From: Caulobacter sp.
Lineage (GTDB): Bacteria; Pseudomonadota; Alphaproteobacteria; Caulobacterales; Caulobacteraceae
Assembly: GCA_017745235.1 (NCBI GenBank)
Contig: JAGHZU010000003.1
Span: 1 to 64,000, forward strand
Direction: 5' to 3'
DNA: 64,000 nucleotides
Shown: in pieces, positions 45,951 to 55,137 of the stretch
Position numbering within the stretch: position 1 is the stretch's first letter
Layout: each line of letters opens with the position of its first letter
Position numbers and translations under genes: made by a program
Notes under the pieces: model-generated
Database searches by the model: none
Told to the model about the DNA's origin: nothing
What the model saw: only the letters and a program-made list of their open reading frames with translations

Positions 45951-46664
45951 TCAGGCGCCGAAGGCGCCGTCGATGGTGTGCATCGCGCCGGTGACAAAGC
46001 CCGCTTCGGGTCCGGCCAGCCACGCGACCATTCCAGCAACCTCTTCCGGGCGGCCGTGGCGCTTGATCGCCATGAAGCCGTGCAGCAGATCCTTCATCGG
46101 GCCGTCGGCCGGGTTGGCGTCGGTGTCGATCGGCCCGGGCTGGACGACATTGATGGTGATCCCACGCGGCCCGAAATCTCGAGCCAGCCCACGAGCCAGA
46201 CCCTGGAGCGCCGATTTGCTGAGCGCATAGGACGCCATGCCCGGGACCGGCATGCGGTCGCCATTGACCGAGCCGATCACGATGATGCGGCCGCCCTCCG
46301 GCATCTGGCGCGCCGCCTCGACCGAGGCGTGATAAGGCGCGTGAATATTGATCCGGAAAAGCCGGTCGACGGCGTCCGGATCGAGCTCCAGAGCGTCGCC
46401 GAACACAGCGATGCCGGCGTTCACCACCAGCACGTCCAACGGCCCAGCGTCGCGGACGCGAGCGATGACGGCGTCACGGTCCGCACTATCGGTGAGCACC
46501 GCGGCGGCGCCGGTTTCGACCGCCAGCGCCTCGGCGGCCTGCGGCGAGCCGGCATAGGTAAAGGTCACGTCGGCGCCGTCGGCCACGAAGCGCCTGACGA
46601 TCGCGGCTCCGATGCCGCGGCTGCCACCCAGCACCAGAACGGATTTTCCTTTGAATACAGCCAT
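45951..46664 (-). CDS. bdcA: BdcA-like SDR
   Basis: A 237-residue short-chain dehydrogenase. GGSRGIGAAIVRRF is the cofactor loop, and SYALSK contains the YxxxK catalytic pair near residues 144-148. Long stretches match my memory of E. coli BdcA, such as NIHAPYHASVEAARQMPEGG and GPRGITINVVQPGPIDTDAN. BdcA has been linked to binding of cyclic di-GMP and biofilm dispersal. AAGGAG precedes the ATG at 46664. It is divergent from a TetR gene, as bdcR is. Confidence 0.85.
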   Translation of the reverse strand: MAVFKGKSVLVLGGSRGIGAAIVRRFVADGADVTFTYAGSPQAAEALAVETGAAAVLTDSADRDAVIARVRDAGPLDVLVVNAGIAVFGDALELDPDAVDRLFRINIHAPYHASVEAARQMPEGGRIIVIGSVNGDRMPVPGMASYALSKSALQGLARGLARDFGPRGITINVVQPGPIDTDANPADGPMKDLLHGFMAIKRHGRPEEVAGMVAWLAGPEAGFVTGAMHTIDGAFGA

Positions 46665-46681
46665 CACTAGCTCCTTGAGCA

Positions 46682-46705
46682 TTTATTTAGTCATCGCTAC
46701 ATAAA
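46682..46705. promoter_or_regulatory. Operator dyad between bdcA and bdcR
   Basis: TTTATTTAG and CTACATAAA form an inverted repeat with one mismatch and a 6-base spacer. It lies in the 75-base gap between the divergent SDR and TetR genes. It is the best candidate for the TetR-type operator. Confidence 0.55.
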
Positions 46706-46739
46706 ATCCGCCCCGGCCGCGTCAAGGAATTTCATAGGT

Positions 46740-47324
46740 ATGATTACAAAAATATCCCGACCGCGTGGCCGCCCCCGCCGACTGGACGCCGAACAGGCCG
46801 TGGCGACCGCCCAGCGGCTGTTTCATTCGCGCGGATACGACGCGGTAAGCGTCTCTGACGTTACTCAGGAACTCAGCATCCATCCCCCGAGCCTCTATTC
46901 CGCCTTCGGCAACAAGGTTGGACTGTATGCTCGCGCCCTCGAGCGATACGGGACCCACGGCGCGATCCCTCTCTCGGAGATCCTCCGGGACGACCGGCCG
47001 GTCGCCGAAGCGCTGGCCGAGGTGCTGGAAGAAGCGGCCCGCCGCTATGCGGATCCGAACGCTGCGGGTTGCCTGGTCCTGGAAGGCGCCCGCTGCAACG
47101 ATCCGGAGGCGCGTGAGCTGGCGCGGGCCTACAACAGGGCCGCCGAGCAAGTGGTGCGCCACTACATTTCGACGCGCCACCCCGAGGCGGCGGACAGCAT
47201 CGCGGATTTCGTCAGCACCACCATGTCGGGCCTCTCCGCCAAGGCGCGCGACGGCTATGACGTCGAACGGCTGCTGGCGAGCGCGCGCCTCGCCGGCGCG
47301 ACCCTGCGGCAGGCTCTTCGCTGA
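46740..47324 (+). CDS. bdcR: TetR-family regulator, BdcR-like
   Basis: A 194-residue TetR-type repressor. The helix-turn-helix is at VSDVTQELSIHPPSLYSAFG (about residues 38-57). It is divergent from the bdcA-like gene and convergent with the MFS gene. By analogy with E. coli BdcR it likely represses the SDR gene. The symbol rests on the pairing and resemblance. Confidence 0.75.
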   Translation: MITKISRPRGRPRRLDAEQAVATAQRLFHSRGYDAVSVSDVTQELSIHPPSLYSAFGNKVGLYARALERYGTHGAIPLSEILRDDRPVAEALAEVLEEAARRYADPNAAGCLVLEGARCNDPEARELARAYNRAAEQVVRHYISTRHPEAADSIADFVSTTMSGLSAKARDGYDVERLLASARLAGATLRQALR

Positions 47325-47428
47325 AGGGTCGCGCGCGGGCCGGGAAGACTTACCCGCCCTGGCGGATCCGCTGGCGCGCCCGCCCATAGTCGATCGTGCG
47401 GATCAGGTCCGTCGCGGCCATCGGACCG

Positions 47429-48727
47429 TCAACCGAACGGCCCCAGCTTCGACTGGCTCAATCGAGCCATGGCGATCAGGATCAACACGCCAGTGATCAT
47501 GAGGATGGCGGCGAGGGCCAGCATCGGCGCGATGTTGCTGCCGGTCGCATCTCGCACGAGGGGCACAAGGTTCTGGGCGATGAAGCCGCCGAGGTTCCCG
47601 ATGGCGTTGATCGCCGCGATACCGGCCGCCGCTCGGGGTCCGCTGAGAAAACTCGGCGGCAAGCTCCAGAATACGGGCTGGGCCGCGAAGATCGCGGGGG
47701 CGGCGACGCATAGCATGGCGAACTTCAACGCGGGGCCGGGCAGGATCACGCTCAGGGTCAAGGCTATCGCGGCCAGCAGGATGGGTCCGGCGATGTGCCA
47801 GGCGCTCGCCCCATGGCGCGCGGCATGACGCGGCACGGCCCACAGCGCCAGGCCCACCAGAAGCCACGGCAGGACGTTGATCAGCCCGTTCACGGTGTTG
47901 GATACGCCAAAGGACTTGACGATCGTCGGCAGCCAGTAGCTCAAGCCATAGGCGCCCAACGGCATGCCGATGTAGAGGCCCGCCAGCAACAGAACGCGCG
48001 GGTCGAACATGGCCTTCCACGCCCCGCGATGGTCGGCGGCTTCGCCGTTGCGCTCAATGGACAAGACCTCCGACAGCCAGGCCTTTTGCTCACGCCCCAA
48101 CCAGCGGGCCTGATCCGGTCCGTCAGGCAATCGCCAAAGAACATAGGGCGCCAGCAGCACGGCCGGCGCGCCTGTCGCCAGGAAGACCCATTGCCAACCG
48201 GCCACACCCAACAGGCCGTCGAGGTCCAGCAGCATGCCGCCAACCGCCGCTCCGACGGCGTTGGCCAGGGCGCTGGCGATCATGAACAGACCCACCATCC
48301 GCGCGCGATGCGCCTGTGGATACCAGAGGGTCAGGACATAGAGCACGCCGGGGAAGAACCCCGCTTCGGTGACGCCCAGCAGAAACCGCAGGACGTAGAA
48401 CATCGCCGCGTTCTGGGTGAATCCGAGGGCCAGCGTGACCAGACCCCAGGTGAACATGATGCGCGCAAACCAGACCCGTGCGCCCACCCGGGCCAGGATC
48501 AGGTTCGAAGGCGCCTCGAACAGAAAATAACCGATGAAGAACAGCGACGCACCCAGGCCGTAGGCCGCCTCGCTGAGGCCCAGAGCCTGGACCATCTCCA
48601 GCTTGGCGTAGGACACGTTCTGCCGGTCGATATAGGCGATGAGGTACATCAGGCAGAACAGCGGCATCAGCCGCCGCGTCACCCGACCGACCGTGGCGCG
48701 CTCCATGTCGGGGGACGGATCAGGCAT
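47429..48727 (-). CDS. MFS transporter, anion:cation symporter type
   Basis: A 432-residue 12-helix major facilitator carrier of the ACS family (phthalate, galactonate or similar acids). YIDRQNVSYAKLEM is the usual entry segment of this family, and motif-like FEAPSNLILARVGARVW follows. Its position next to the sugar locus suggests uptake of a sugar acid, but the terminator at 48828-48868 separates it from that locus. Confidence 0.85.
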   Translation of the reverse strand: MPDPSPDMERATVGRVTRRLMPLFCLMYLIAYIDRQNVSYAKLEMVQALGLSEAAYGLGASLFFIGYFLFEAPSNLILARVGARVWFARIMFTWGLVTLALGFTQNAAMFYVLRFLLGVTEAGFFPGVLYVLTLWYPQAHRARMVGLFMIASALANAVGAAVGGMLLDLDGLLGVAGWQWVFLATGAPAVLLAPYVLWRLPDGPDQARWLGREQKAWLSEVLSIERNGEAADHRGAWKAMFDPRVLLLAGLYIGMPLGAYGLSYWLPTIVKSFGVSNTVNGLINVLPWLLVGLALWAVPRHAARHGASAWHIAGPILLAAIALTLSVILPGPALKFAMLCVAAPAIFAAQPVFWSLPPSFLSGPRAAAGIAAINAIGNLGGFIAQNLVPLVRDATGSNIAPMLALAAILMITGVLILIAMARLSQSKLGPFG

Positions 48728-48827
48728 GCGAAGATCTCTCTTGAACTTTCACGCTCGTTGCCGCGGCTGCGCCAGACGGGCCTGATTTCAGATCGCGTTT
48801 CAACATAGGACTTCCGGCCACGAAAAA

Positions 48828-48868
48828 TTCGCCCGGGCCGGTCGGCTGACCGCTTCGGCCCGGGCGAA
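48828..48868 (-). terminator. Strong intrinsic terminator after TonB receptor
   Basis: TTCGCCCGGGCCG pairs perfectly with CGGCCCGGGCGAA (13 base pairs), and AAAAA at 48823-48827 on plus gives U5 on the minus strand. It lies 29 bases after the receptor stop and isolates it from the MFS gene. Confidence 0.85.
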
Positions 48869-48897
48869 GCCGCACTGGGGGGGAAAGGCGGCGCGAG

Positions 48898-51894
48898 TTA
48901 GAATTCGTAGCGGATACCGACGTGATAGAACCGGCCCAGCAGGTCATAGAGCGCCGGGTTGGCGTCCAGGCCCGTATTGGTCTGGGGCGACGGCACGGGG
49001 TCCTTGTTGAACAGGTTGGCGACCTTGAAATAGGCCTTCAGGCCGTCCTTGATCTCGTACGAACCGCTGAGGTCGACATAGGTCGCGCCCTTCATCCGGT
49101 TGTAGTCGATCGTCGGATAGTTGTTGTTGTCCGCCGCGCTTCTGCCGACAGGGCAGGTTCCGGGGCCGCACTCGACGTACTGGCCGCCGATGACGCCATC
49201 GCTGAACCAGCGCTCCTGCAGGCTGAGCATGAACCGGTCGGAGGTCCAGGTCTGGACGGCCAGCACCTTCCAGTCCGGCGTGTTGCCCGAGTTCTGACCG
49301 GCGGTGTCGATGACAGAGCCGCCAGGGAAGCCCTGGTTGGTGACGTACTTGTGGACGTTCGTCGCCAGGGCCCGCAGATCGAAGTGGCCCGGCACGCTGG
49401 GCAGATCGAAGCGGTAGCTGGCTTCGATGTCGAAGCCGCTGGTCTTGATCGAGGCCAGGTTGAACACCTGCGCGTTGACGTAGGCGTTCGGCGGATTGAG
49501 GTCGAACAGGCCGCAGTACTGCGACAGGCCCGCGTAGCAGAAGTTGACCACCTGCTGGGCGGACAGGCTGGAAATGCCGCCGTCCAGCACGATGTTGTAC
49601 CAGTCGACCGACACGCTGAAGCCGGGTAGCCACTTCGGGTTCGAGAGGACCACGCCCAGCGTCGCGTTCTTGGCGATTTCCGGCTTCAGGTTGGGATTGC
49701 CGATCACGTTCTGGAGGATCAACACCGAACCGCCGGAGGGTTGGCCCGCAGGAGCGCCCGTCGAGGGAATGGTGAAGTTCGGGACCGTGGTCGTGACCGG
49801 GGCGGCGAACAGCTCCGACAGGTTCGGCGCGCGCACGTCGCGCGAGGTGACGGCCCGCAGGCGGACGCCGTCGATCGGCGTGTCCCAGGTCGCGCCCACC
49901 TTCCAGGTGTAGACCGTGCCCGAGGTGCTGTAGTCGGTCCAGCGGCCGGCGGCGTTGAGGTTGGCCTTGCCCGCGGCCTCGTTGTCGACCAGCGGCACGT
50001 TCACTTCGGCGTAGGCTTCCTTGACGTTGTACTCGCCGCGGCCCGAGTGATAGTTGCCCGCATACCAGTTGTTGCCCTGGGTGTTCAGGACGGGATCGGC
50101 CGGATAGTCGGCGGTGTAGGGCGAGGCCGCCGAACCGTCGCCATAGGGGTCGCCTTGGACGTGATAGGCCTCGCGGCGATACTCGGCGCCGACGGCCAGC
50201 GAAATCGGGCCCGCCCAGCCCTGGATCGGCTCGCCGCTGATGTTGATGCTGGCCACGTCCTGCTTCTGGACCGAGTGCTGGTACGGGCCGTTCTTGGGCG
50301 TGATGTAGGCCAAGGCTGCGTCGCTGGGCGTCTGACCGCCGAAGACGTTGATCGGCTGACACCCGTTGGCCCGGGCGGTGGGGTCGGCGCAGACGATCTG
50401 GCCGTTGAGCAGCGTCGCCTGGACGGCCTGCCGATAGTGTGGGTTCAGCAGGATGTCGCGAACGTGGATGTTCGTCGTGTTCTGGCCGTGCGTATAGTAG
50501 GCGTCATAGGACCAGTCCTTGCCGAAAGCGTTGAACTTGCCGTCGGCGCCGATCACCGCCCGGACCTGGGTCCGCGTCGGGTGGACCGAGATGTTCCGAG
50601 GCAGCAGCGCATTGCTGGTGCCGAAGGTGAACTGGGTGATGCCGGCAGTGGCGCAAGCCGCCGCGACGGAGGCCGGCAGGTAAGGGTTCGAGCACTGCAG
50701 GACCAGGCCGGTCGTGGCCGCGCCCGGATTGGGCTGGTTGGCGCTTTCGACACGCGCGACGTTCAGGGTGCCGTAGATCTCGTTGTTGTCGTCGATGTCG
50801 TAGGCGACACGGGTGTAGCCGTTCAGGCGCTTGATCTCGGACTGCAGCGAGGTGCCCACGCCCACGTTGCCCGACAGGTCGCCGCCGACGCAGAAGCCGC
50901 CGTTCGTATAGCAGCCGATCACCGCGCCGTTCGCGGCCTTGGACGGTACGCCGTTCGAGCCGTACTGGAATTGGAACGGGTTGCCGTTCTTGTCGAAGGC
51001 CGTGCCCTGCAACGGCCCGGCGCTGATGAGGCCGTACTTGGTGTACTGATAGGCTTGGGCGTGCTCGCGATAGAGGTACTGCGGCGAGCCGTCGTTGGTG
51101 ACGCCGCGATTGACGAGAGTGGCCGTCGTATACCAGTCGCGGCTTCCCGGAGCGTCCTCGCCGAAGCCGCCGGCCGGAACGCCGTCCTCGTCGTCGTATT
51201 CGCCGCTCAGCTGGACGTGCAGCTTGCCGCCCATGAAAGCCTTGCCGACCGCGACCTGGGCCAGGAATTGCTCGTTGTCGCCGTAGGTCGTGACGCCCGC
51301 CGCGAAGTTCGACTTGAAGCCTTCGAAGTGCTTGTCGGTGATGAAGTTGACCACGCCGCCAACCGCGTCCGAGCCATAGGAGGCCGAGGCGCCGCCGTTC
51401 ACGACGTCCACCCGTTGCACCAGCAGCTGCGGGAACAGGCTGATATCGGGAACGCCGGTGATGTTGGCCGGAACGACGCGTTGGCCGTCCAGCAGGGTCA
51501 GGGTGCGGATCGTGCCCAGGCCCCGCAGCGAGAACGAGGACAGCCCCTGCTGACCGCTCGAGGTGCTGAAGGTGCCGGTCGTCGCGCCTGTCGATCCCTG
51601 CAAGGACGGCAGCTGGGCGATGGTGGTGAAGACGTTGGGCTCGGCGTTGCGCTCCAGATCGGCCTGGCCGAGGGCCTGGGTCGGCGTGGGAGCGGTGAAG
51701 CCAGTGGAGCGGATGCGCGAGCCGGTCACCACGACTTCGGACAGGGACGTGGCGTCAGGAGCCTCCGCCGCCGGCGAGGGCTGCGTTGTCTGGGCGGCGG
51801 CCGACGCCGCCATCGCCATCAGAGCCATCGCGCTCGTCGCGAACAGAGCGCCTAAACCAGCCGATCCCCCGCCAGTGCGACCAACACCATTCAT
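48898..51894 (-). CDS. TonB-dependent receptor of the glucan locus
   Basis: A 998-residue outer-membrane receptor. The signal peptide ends at SAAAQTTQ. TonB-box-like SEVVVTGSRI, the plug (GLGTIRTLTLLDGQRVVP; DVVNGGASASYGSDAVGG) and a long barrel ending in IRYEF are visible. Cysteines near the middle could form loop disulfides. It has its own promoter region containing the box at 51975. The nearby GH55-like proteins and gluconokinase suggest an oligosaccharide ligand. Confidence 0.9.
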   Translation of the reverse strand: MNGVGRTGGGSAGLGALFATSAMALMAMAASAAAQTTQPSPAAEAPDATSLSEVVVTGSRIRSTGFTAPTPTQALGQADLERNAEPNVFTTIAQLPSLQGSTGATTGTFSTSSGQQGLSSFSLRGLGTIRTLTLLDGQRVVPANITGVPDISLFPQLLVQRVDVVNGGASASYGSDAVGGVVNFITDKHFEGFKSNFAAGVTTYGDNEQFLAQVAVGKAFMGGKLHVQLSGEYDDEDGVPAGGFGEDAPGSRDWYTTATLVNRGVTNDGSPQYLYREHAQAYQYTKYGLISAGPLQGTAFDKNGNPFQFQYGSNGVPSKAANGAVIGCYTNGGFCVGGDLSGNVGVGTSLQSEIKRLNGYTRVAYDIDDNNEIYGTLNVARVESANQPNPGAATTGLVLQCSNPYLPASVAAACATAGITQFTFGTSNALLPRNISVHPTRTQVRAVIGADGKFNAFGKDWSYDAYYTHGQNTTNIHVRDILLNPHYRQAVQATLLNGQIVCADPTARANGCQPINVFGGQTPSDAALAYITPKNGPYQHSVQKQDVASINISGEPIQGWAGPISLAVGAEYRREAYHVQGDPYGDGSAASPYTADYPADPVLNTQGNNWYAGNYHSGRGEYNVKEAYAEVNVPLVDNEAAGKANLNAAGRWTDYSTSGTVYTWKVGATWDTPIDGVRLRAVTSRDVRAPNLSELFAAPVTTTVPNFTIPSTGAPAGQPSGGSVLILQNVIGNPNLKPEIAKNATLGVVLSNPKWLPGFSVSVDWYNIVLDGGISSLSAQQVVNFCYAGLSQYCGLFDLNPPNAYVNAQVFNLASIKTSGFDIEASYRFDLPSVPGHFDLRALATNVHKYVTNQGFPGGSVIDTAGQNSGNTPDWKVLAVQTWTSDRFMLSLQERWFSDGVIGGQYVECGPGTCPVGRSAADNNNYPTIDYNRMKGATYVDLSGSYEIKDGLKAYFKVANLFNKDPVPSPQTNTGLDANPALYDLLGRFYHVGIRYEF

Positions 51895-51974
51895 CCCGCC
51901 ATCTCCCTCTTTTCTTTGAGGCCACCGACATGACCTAGGGGGACTGTGTCAGGCTCGCCGCGAGCGAACTATTA

Positions 51975-51988
51975 GACCATGGTCGTAG
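51975..51988. promoter_or_regulatory. Shared box GACCATGGTCGTAG upstream of TonB receptor
   Basis: This 14-base sequence contains the perfect palindrome GACCATGGTC. An identical copy lies at 58203-58216, upstream of the second GH55-like gene and of gluconokinase. It is about 81 bases ahead of the receptor start. A shared regulator, perhaps the FadR-type protein at 58850, is inferred. Confidence 0.55.
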
Positions 51989-52011
51989 GCCCTCCCCCAC
52001 CGGGAGAGGCC
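51988..52011 (-). terminator. Imperfect hairpin after first GH55-like gene
   Basis: GGCCCTCCC pairs with GGGAGAGGCC with one bulged A and a 5-base loop, 5 bases after the GH55-like stop. No U-run follows. It may separate the hydrolase transcript from the receptor unit. Confidence 0.4.
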
Positions 52012-52016
52012 AGCGG

Positions 52017-55000
52017 CTACCGTCCGCGCACGGCGTAGAGCGCGTGGTGGGTCAGGATGAACAGCATCCGCCCGTCCGGTCCGCCAAACAGCAGCTGCAA
52101 CGGACGCTCGGGCACGTCGATCCGCCCCAACGGCTGGCCGTCCGGCGCGTAGACGAAGACCTGGCCGTTGGCGACATGCACCCGTCCCTCGGGATCGACC
52201 ACCACGCTCTCGCCGCCGCGGTCGGCGAAGACCTTCAGGTCGGTCACTTGCCCCTTCGGACCGACCAGACCGCTATAGGTCTTGTTCTCGGAGCTATTGG
52301 CGACGAACACCCGCTGACCGGACCGAACCGTCGTGAAGCCGTAGGTATCCAGCGAATCCGAAAAGCGCAGGCCGCGATAGTCGGAGGGGCCCTGCTGGAA
52401 GACGCGATAGGCCGGCAGGACCAGGCTGCCGTCCGGCGAGACGTATTCGCGGACCTTCGGCACGGCCATCTCGCGGGCGAACAGTTCGGCCAGGGTGGCG
52501 AACTGATAGGTCTCAGGATCCAGTTGATCCCTGAACTCGGCGTTGTTCCACCAGTTGACCGGCAGCACCGTCGCCGCCCGCGGGTGGTCGGCCGCCGGGG
52601 TCGGCGCGATCACCGTGACCTCGGTGTCGGGGCTGCCCGGCTTGAAGCTGTAGACCGTGCCGTCACGGCCGTCGGACGACAGGACCAACAGGTTCCCCGA
52701 ACCATCAACGGCGAGATTGATCGGGTCCAAAGTGTTGTCCCGCACGATTGACAGCTTGCGGGCCTCCGACCAGCTGTAGATGCGCTGGTGGCGGCGGTCG
52801 GTGAAGTAGAGCGTTCCGGCCCCATCGACCGCGCCGCCGCCTAGCGAGAAGAAGCCGTCGGCCAGCTTCTCCAGCTGCGCGCCCGCCGGGAAGATCGAGG
52901 ACGTGACCGGTGAAGGCTTGGCCGGCAGGTCCAGCACGGCGAACTGCCGCTCGCGCGCCTCCAACCCGCTGGTGGCGTCTTGAATGGCGTTCTCGTACGG
53001 ATACTTGGTCAGGCGCAGGAAGGTCGCGCAGCCGTTCTCGTCGCAGGTCCCAACGCCGCTTTCGCCATTCACCGCCACGTTGCGGAAGCGGATGTCGCGC
53101 GAGTTGTAGACCTTGACCGCCGTCGGCGCAGGGCGCCGCGTCCGGGTCACCCGATAGCCGTGATAATTGGCCACCAGGATGTCGTGGGAGTCGCGGATTT
53201 CCAGCGAGACGGTGTCTTCGCCCTCCCCGGCCTCCTCCTCGGTCTGCGGCGCCAGGAGTTCCCAGTTGGCGACGCGGTTGAGCGTGATCTCGGTGCGCAC
53301 GTGGTGCTCGACCGAAGCCTGATAGATGCGGCCGGGCGTCTGGGTGTCCGACACGTAGATGCCCGAATAGGCGTAGGTGCTGGGGCTCCAGATGTTGGCG
53401 AAGGTCCCGCCGCCGCCATTGGTCACCCAAAGGCTGGGATATTGCCCCGCCCAGCGTTTGGCGGGATCGGCGTCGCCCGTGCCGTTGGCGTTGTACGGAT
53501 TGAACCGCGTCCCGTCGAAGAGGTCGGTGCCGTGGCCGCCCTGGAACTTGACGTCGTCGACCAGGGAGTCGGCGCCCGCCGTCCAAAGCAGGGCCGTGGC
53601 GCGCGGATTGATCCCTCCGGTGTTGAGGCCCAGGCCGAAGACGATGTTGTCGCCTTTGTCGGCCGAGGCGACCAGGGCCTTGGGCGCGCCGGCGCCCTGA
53701 TAGGCCGGAGTATGATCGGGCAAGACGATCTGGGTCAGGTTCGGATGCAGGCCGACCAGCACCGTATCGGCCCTTAGCTTCAGGGTGTCGGCCACCCGGT
53801 AGAAGCCGGCGGGAAAATAGACCACGCGGTGGGTGTCGATCGCCTTCTGGATGGCGGTCGTGTCGTCGGTGGTGTCGTCGCCCTTGGCGCCCAGCGCACG
53901 CACGTTCGCCCAGTCGGCGGTGGCCGGCAGGGCGCGGATCGCGGGGGCGCGTCGCGCCGGCAGGCTTGGGATCGCCTCGGCCTTCATGTCGGTCTTGTAG
54001 GTCCCCACCTGGCCCAGGCCCGGCAGGGTCAGTCCGTGGGTGAAGGACGAAACGCGGTAAGCCTTGCCCTTGCCCGCCTCGGTCTTGCCGCTGTCGCGGA
54101 AGCGGGCGAACACCGGCGTATTGGCGGCCAGCGCGCTTTCGAAGCCCACCTGTGTGTAGACGTTGTTCTCGTTGGAGATCACGACGCCGGCCTTGGAGAT
54201 GTTCTCGAAGCGGACGTCCTTGCCCCACAGCCAGTCGCCGTAGCCGCGGTCGATCTCGATTCCGACCGGCGCATCGCGCATAGCCACGTTCACGAGGGTC
54301 AGGCCGGCCTCGTGCTCGCGGATCGCCGCGTCGCGCTGACCTTCGAAGGTGGAATCCAGCAGCACGAAACCCCAGGCCGGCGAGGTCTTCTCGGCCAGGA
54401 TGCCGTAGCGCCCGCCCTTGAAGTGAAGGTCCTCGGCCTCGTTGGCGACCTGGTAGAGGCCCGCCAGGCCTGAACCGATGTCGAATTCCATATGGCTGAC
54501 GAAGGCGTGTTGGGCGGCGTGGAAGCGGATCGCCGTGGCCGCCGGATTACCCTTGCCGATCTTGAAGTCGATATTGGCCATGGCGCTGTAGAAGGTGCCG
54601 GGATTGGCGTCGGCCACATCCTTGTCGAACGGCACGCTGCCGGACGGCGGGAACGGCACGCGGCGAGCCGGATCGCGCTTGGCGCCGGCGAAGATCACCA
54701 TGTTGGCCACGCCCTTCTGGAAGCCCGGCGTGGAGTCGGGAAGCTCGATCAGCGGCCGCGTGGCGCCGACGCCGAACACCCGCACCCCGGGCCATAGGAA
54801 GAGGGTCCTGGTGATGCGGTAGCGGCCCGACGGCAGGAAGACTAGGCCGCCGCCGCCCTTGGCCGCGGCGGCGTCGATTGCGGCCTGGATGGCCGGACCA
54901 TCGTCCGCCCGCCCATCGCCCTTGGCCCTGACCACAACGGCTGCGGGATCATCGGGAGCGGTCGCGAAGACCGACACCGAAGCCCAGGCCGGTCCGGTCA

Positions 55001-55055
55001 CGGCCGTGCCCAGAGCGATCGAAGCCGCGCCCAGCGCGACCAGCCAAGTCTTCAT
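52017..55055 (-). CDS. GH55-like double beta-helix protein with C-terminal propeller
   Basis: A 1012-residue secreted protein. The signal peptide ends near AWASVS. Two pectate_lyase_3-like beta-helix units are visible (KGDGRADDGPAIQAAI near residue 45 and GAKGDDTTDDTTAIQKAI near 390), the layout of GH55 exo-beta-1,3-glucanases. From about residue 730 a repetitive blade pattern (GQRVFVANSS, GQVFVYAPDG) resembles an SMP-30/NHL beta-propeller. It has a GGGGAG ribosome site. It lies beside a paralogue, a TonB receptor and gluconokinase. A function in polysaccharide degradation is inferred; the catalytic site cannot be assigned from sequence alone. Confidence 0.8.
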   Translation of the reverse strand: MKTWLVALGAASIALGTAVTGPAWASVSVFATAPDDPAAVVVRAKGDGRADDGPAIQAAIDAAAAKGGGGLVFLPSGRYRITRTLFLWPGVRVFGVGATRPLIELPDSTPGFQKGVANMVIFAGAKRDPARRVPFPPSGSVPFDKDVADANPGTFYSAMANIDFKIGKGNPAATAIRFHAAQHAFVSHMEFDIGSGLAGLYQVANEAEDLHFKGGRYGILAEKTSPAWGFVLLDSTFEGQRDAAIREHEAGLTLVNVAMRDAPVGIEIDRGYGDWLWGKDVRFENISKAGVVISNENNVYTQVGFESALAANTPVFARFRDSGKTEAGKGKAYRVSSFTHGLTLPGLGQVGTYKTDMKAEAIPSLPARRAPAIRALPATADWANVRALGAKGDDTTDDTTAIQKAIDTHRVVYFPAGFYRVADTLKLRADTVLVGLHPNLTQIVLPDHTPAYQGAGAPKALVASADKGDNIVFGLGLNTGGINPRATALLWTAGADSLVDDVKFQGGHGTDLFDGTRFNPYNANGTGDADPAKRWAGQYPSLWVTNGGGGTFANIWSPSTYAYSGIYVSDTQTPGRIYQASVEHHVRTEITLNRVANWELLAPQTEEEAGEGEDTVSLEIRDSHDILVANYHGYRVTRTRRPAPTAVKVYNSRDIRFRNVAVNGESGVGTCDENGCATFLRLTKYPYENAIQDATSGLEARERQFAVLDLPAKPSPVTSSIFPAGAQLEKLADGFFSLGGGAVDGAGTLYFTDRRHQRIYSWSEARKLSIVRDNTLDPINLAVDGSGNLLVLSSDGRDGTVYSFKPGSPDTEVTVIAPTPAADHPRAATVLPVNWWNNAEFRDQLDPETYQFATLAELFAREMAVPKVREYVSPDGSLVLPAYRVFQQGPSDYRGLRFSDSLDTYGFTTVRSGQRVFVANSSENKTYSGLVGPKGQVTDLKVFADRGGESVVVDPEGRVHVANGQVFVYAPDGQPLGRIDVPERPLQLLFGGPDGRMLFILTHHALYAVRGR

Positions 55056-55137
55056 GGCGAAACTCCCCTACCCGGCGATGGAACGTCCGATGCCGGCCCG
55101 CCGCGAAAACAAACGTAAGTCCGTGGTACGCCGCAAG

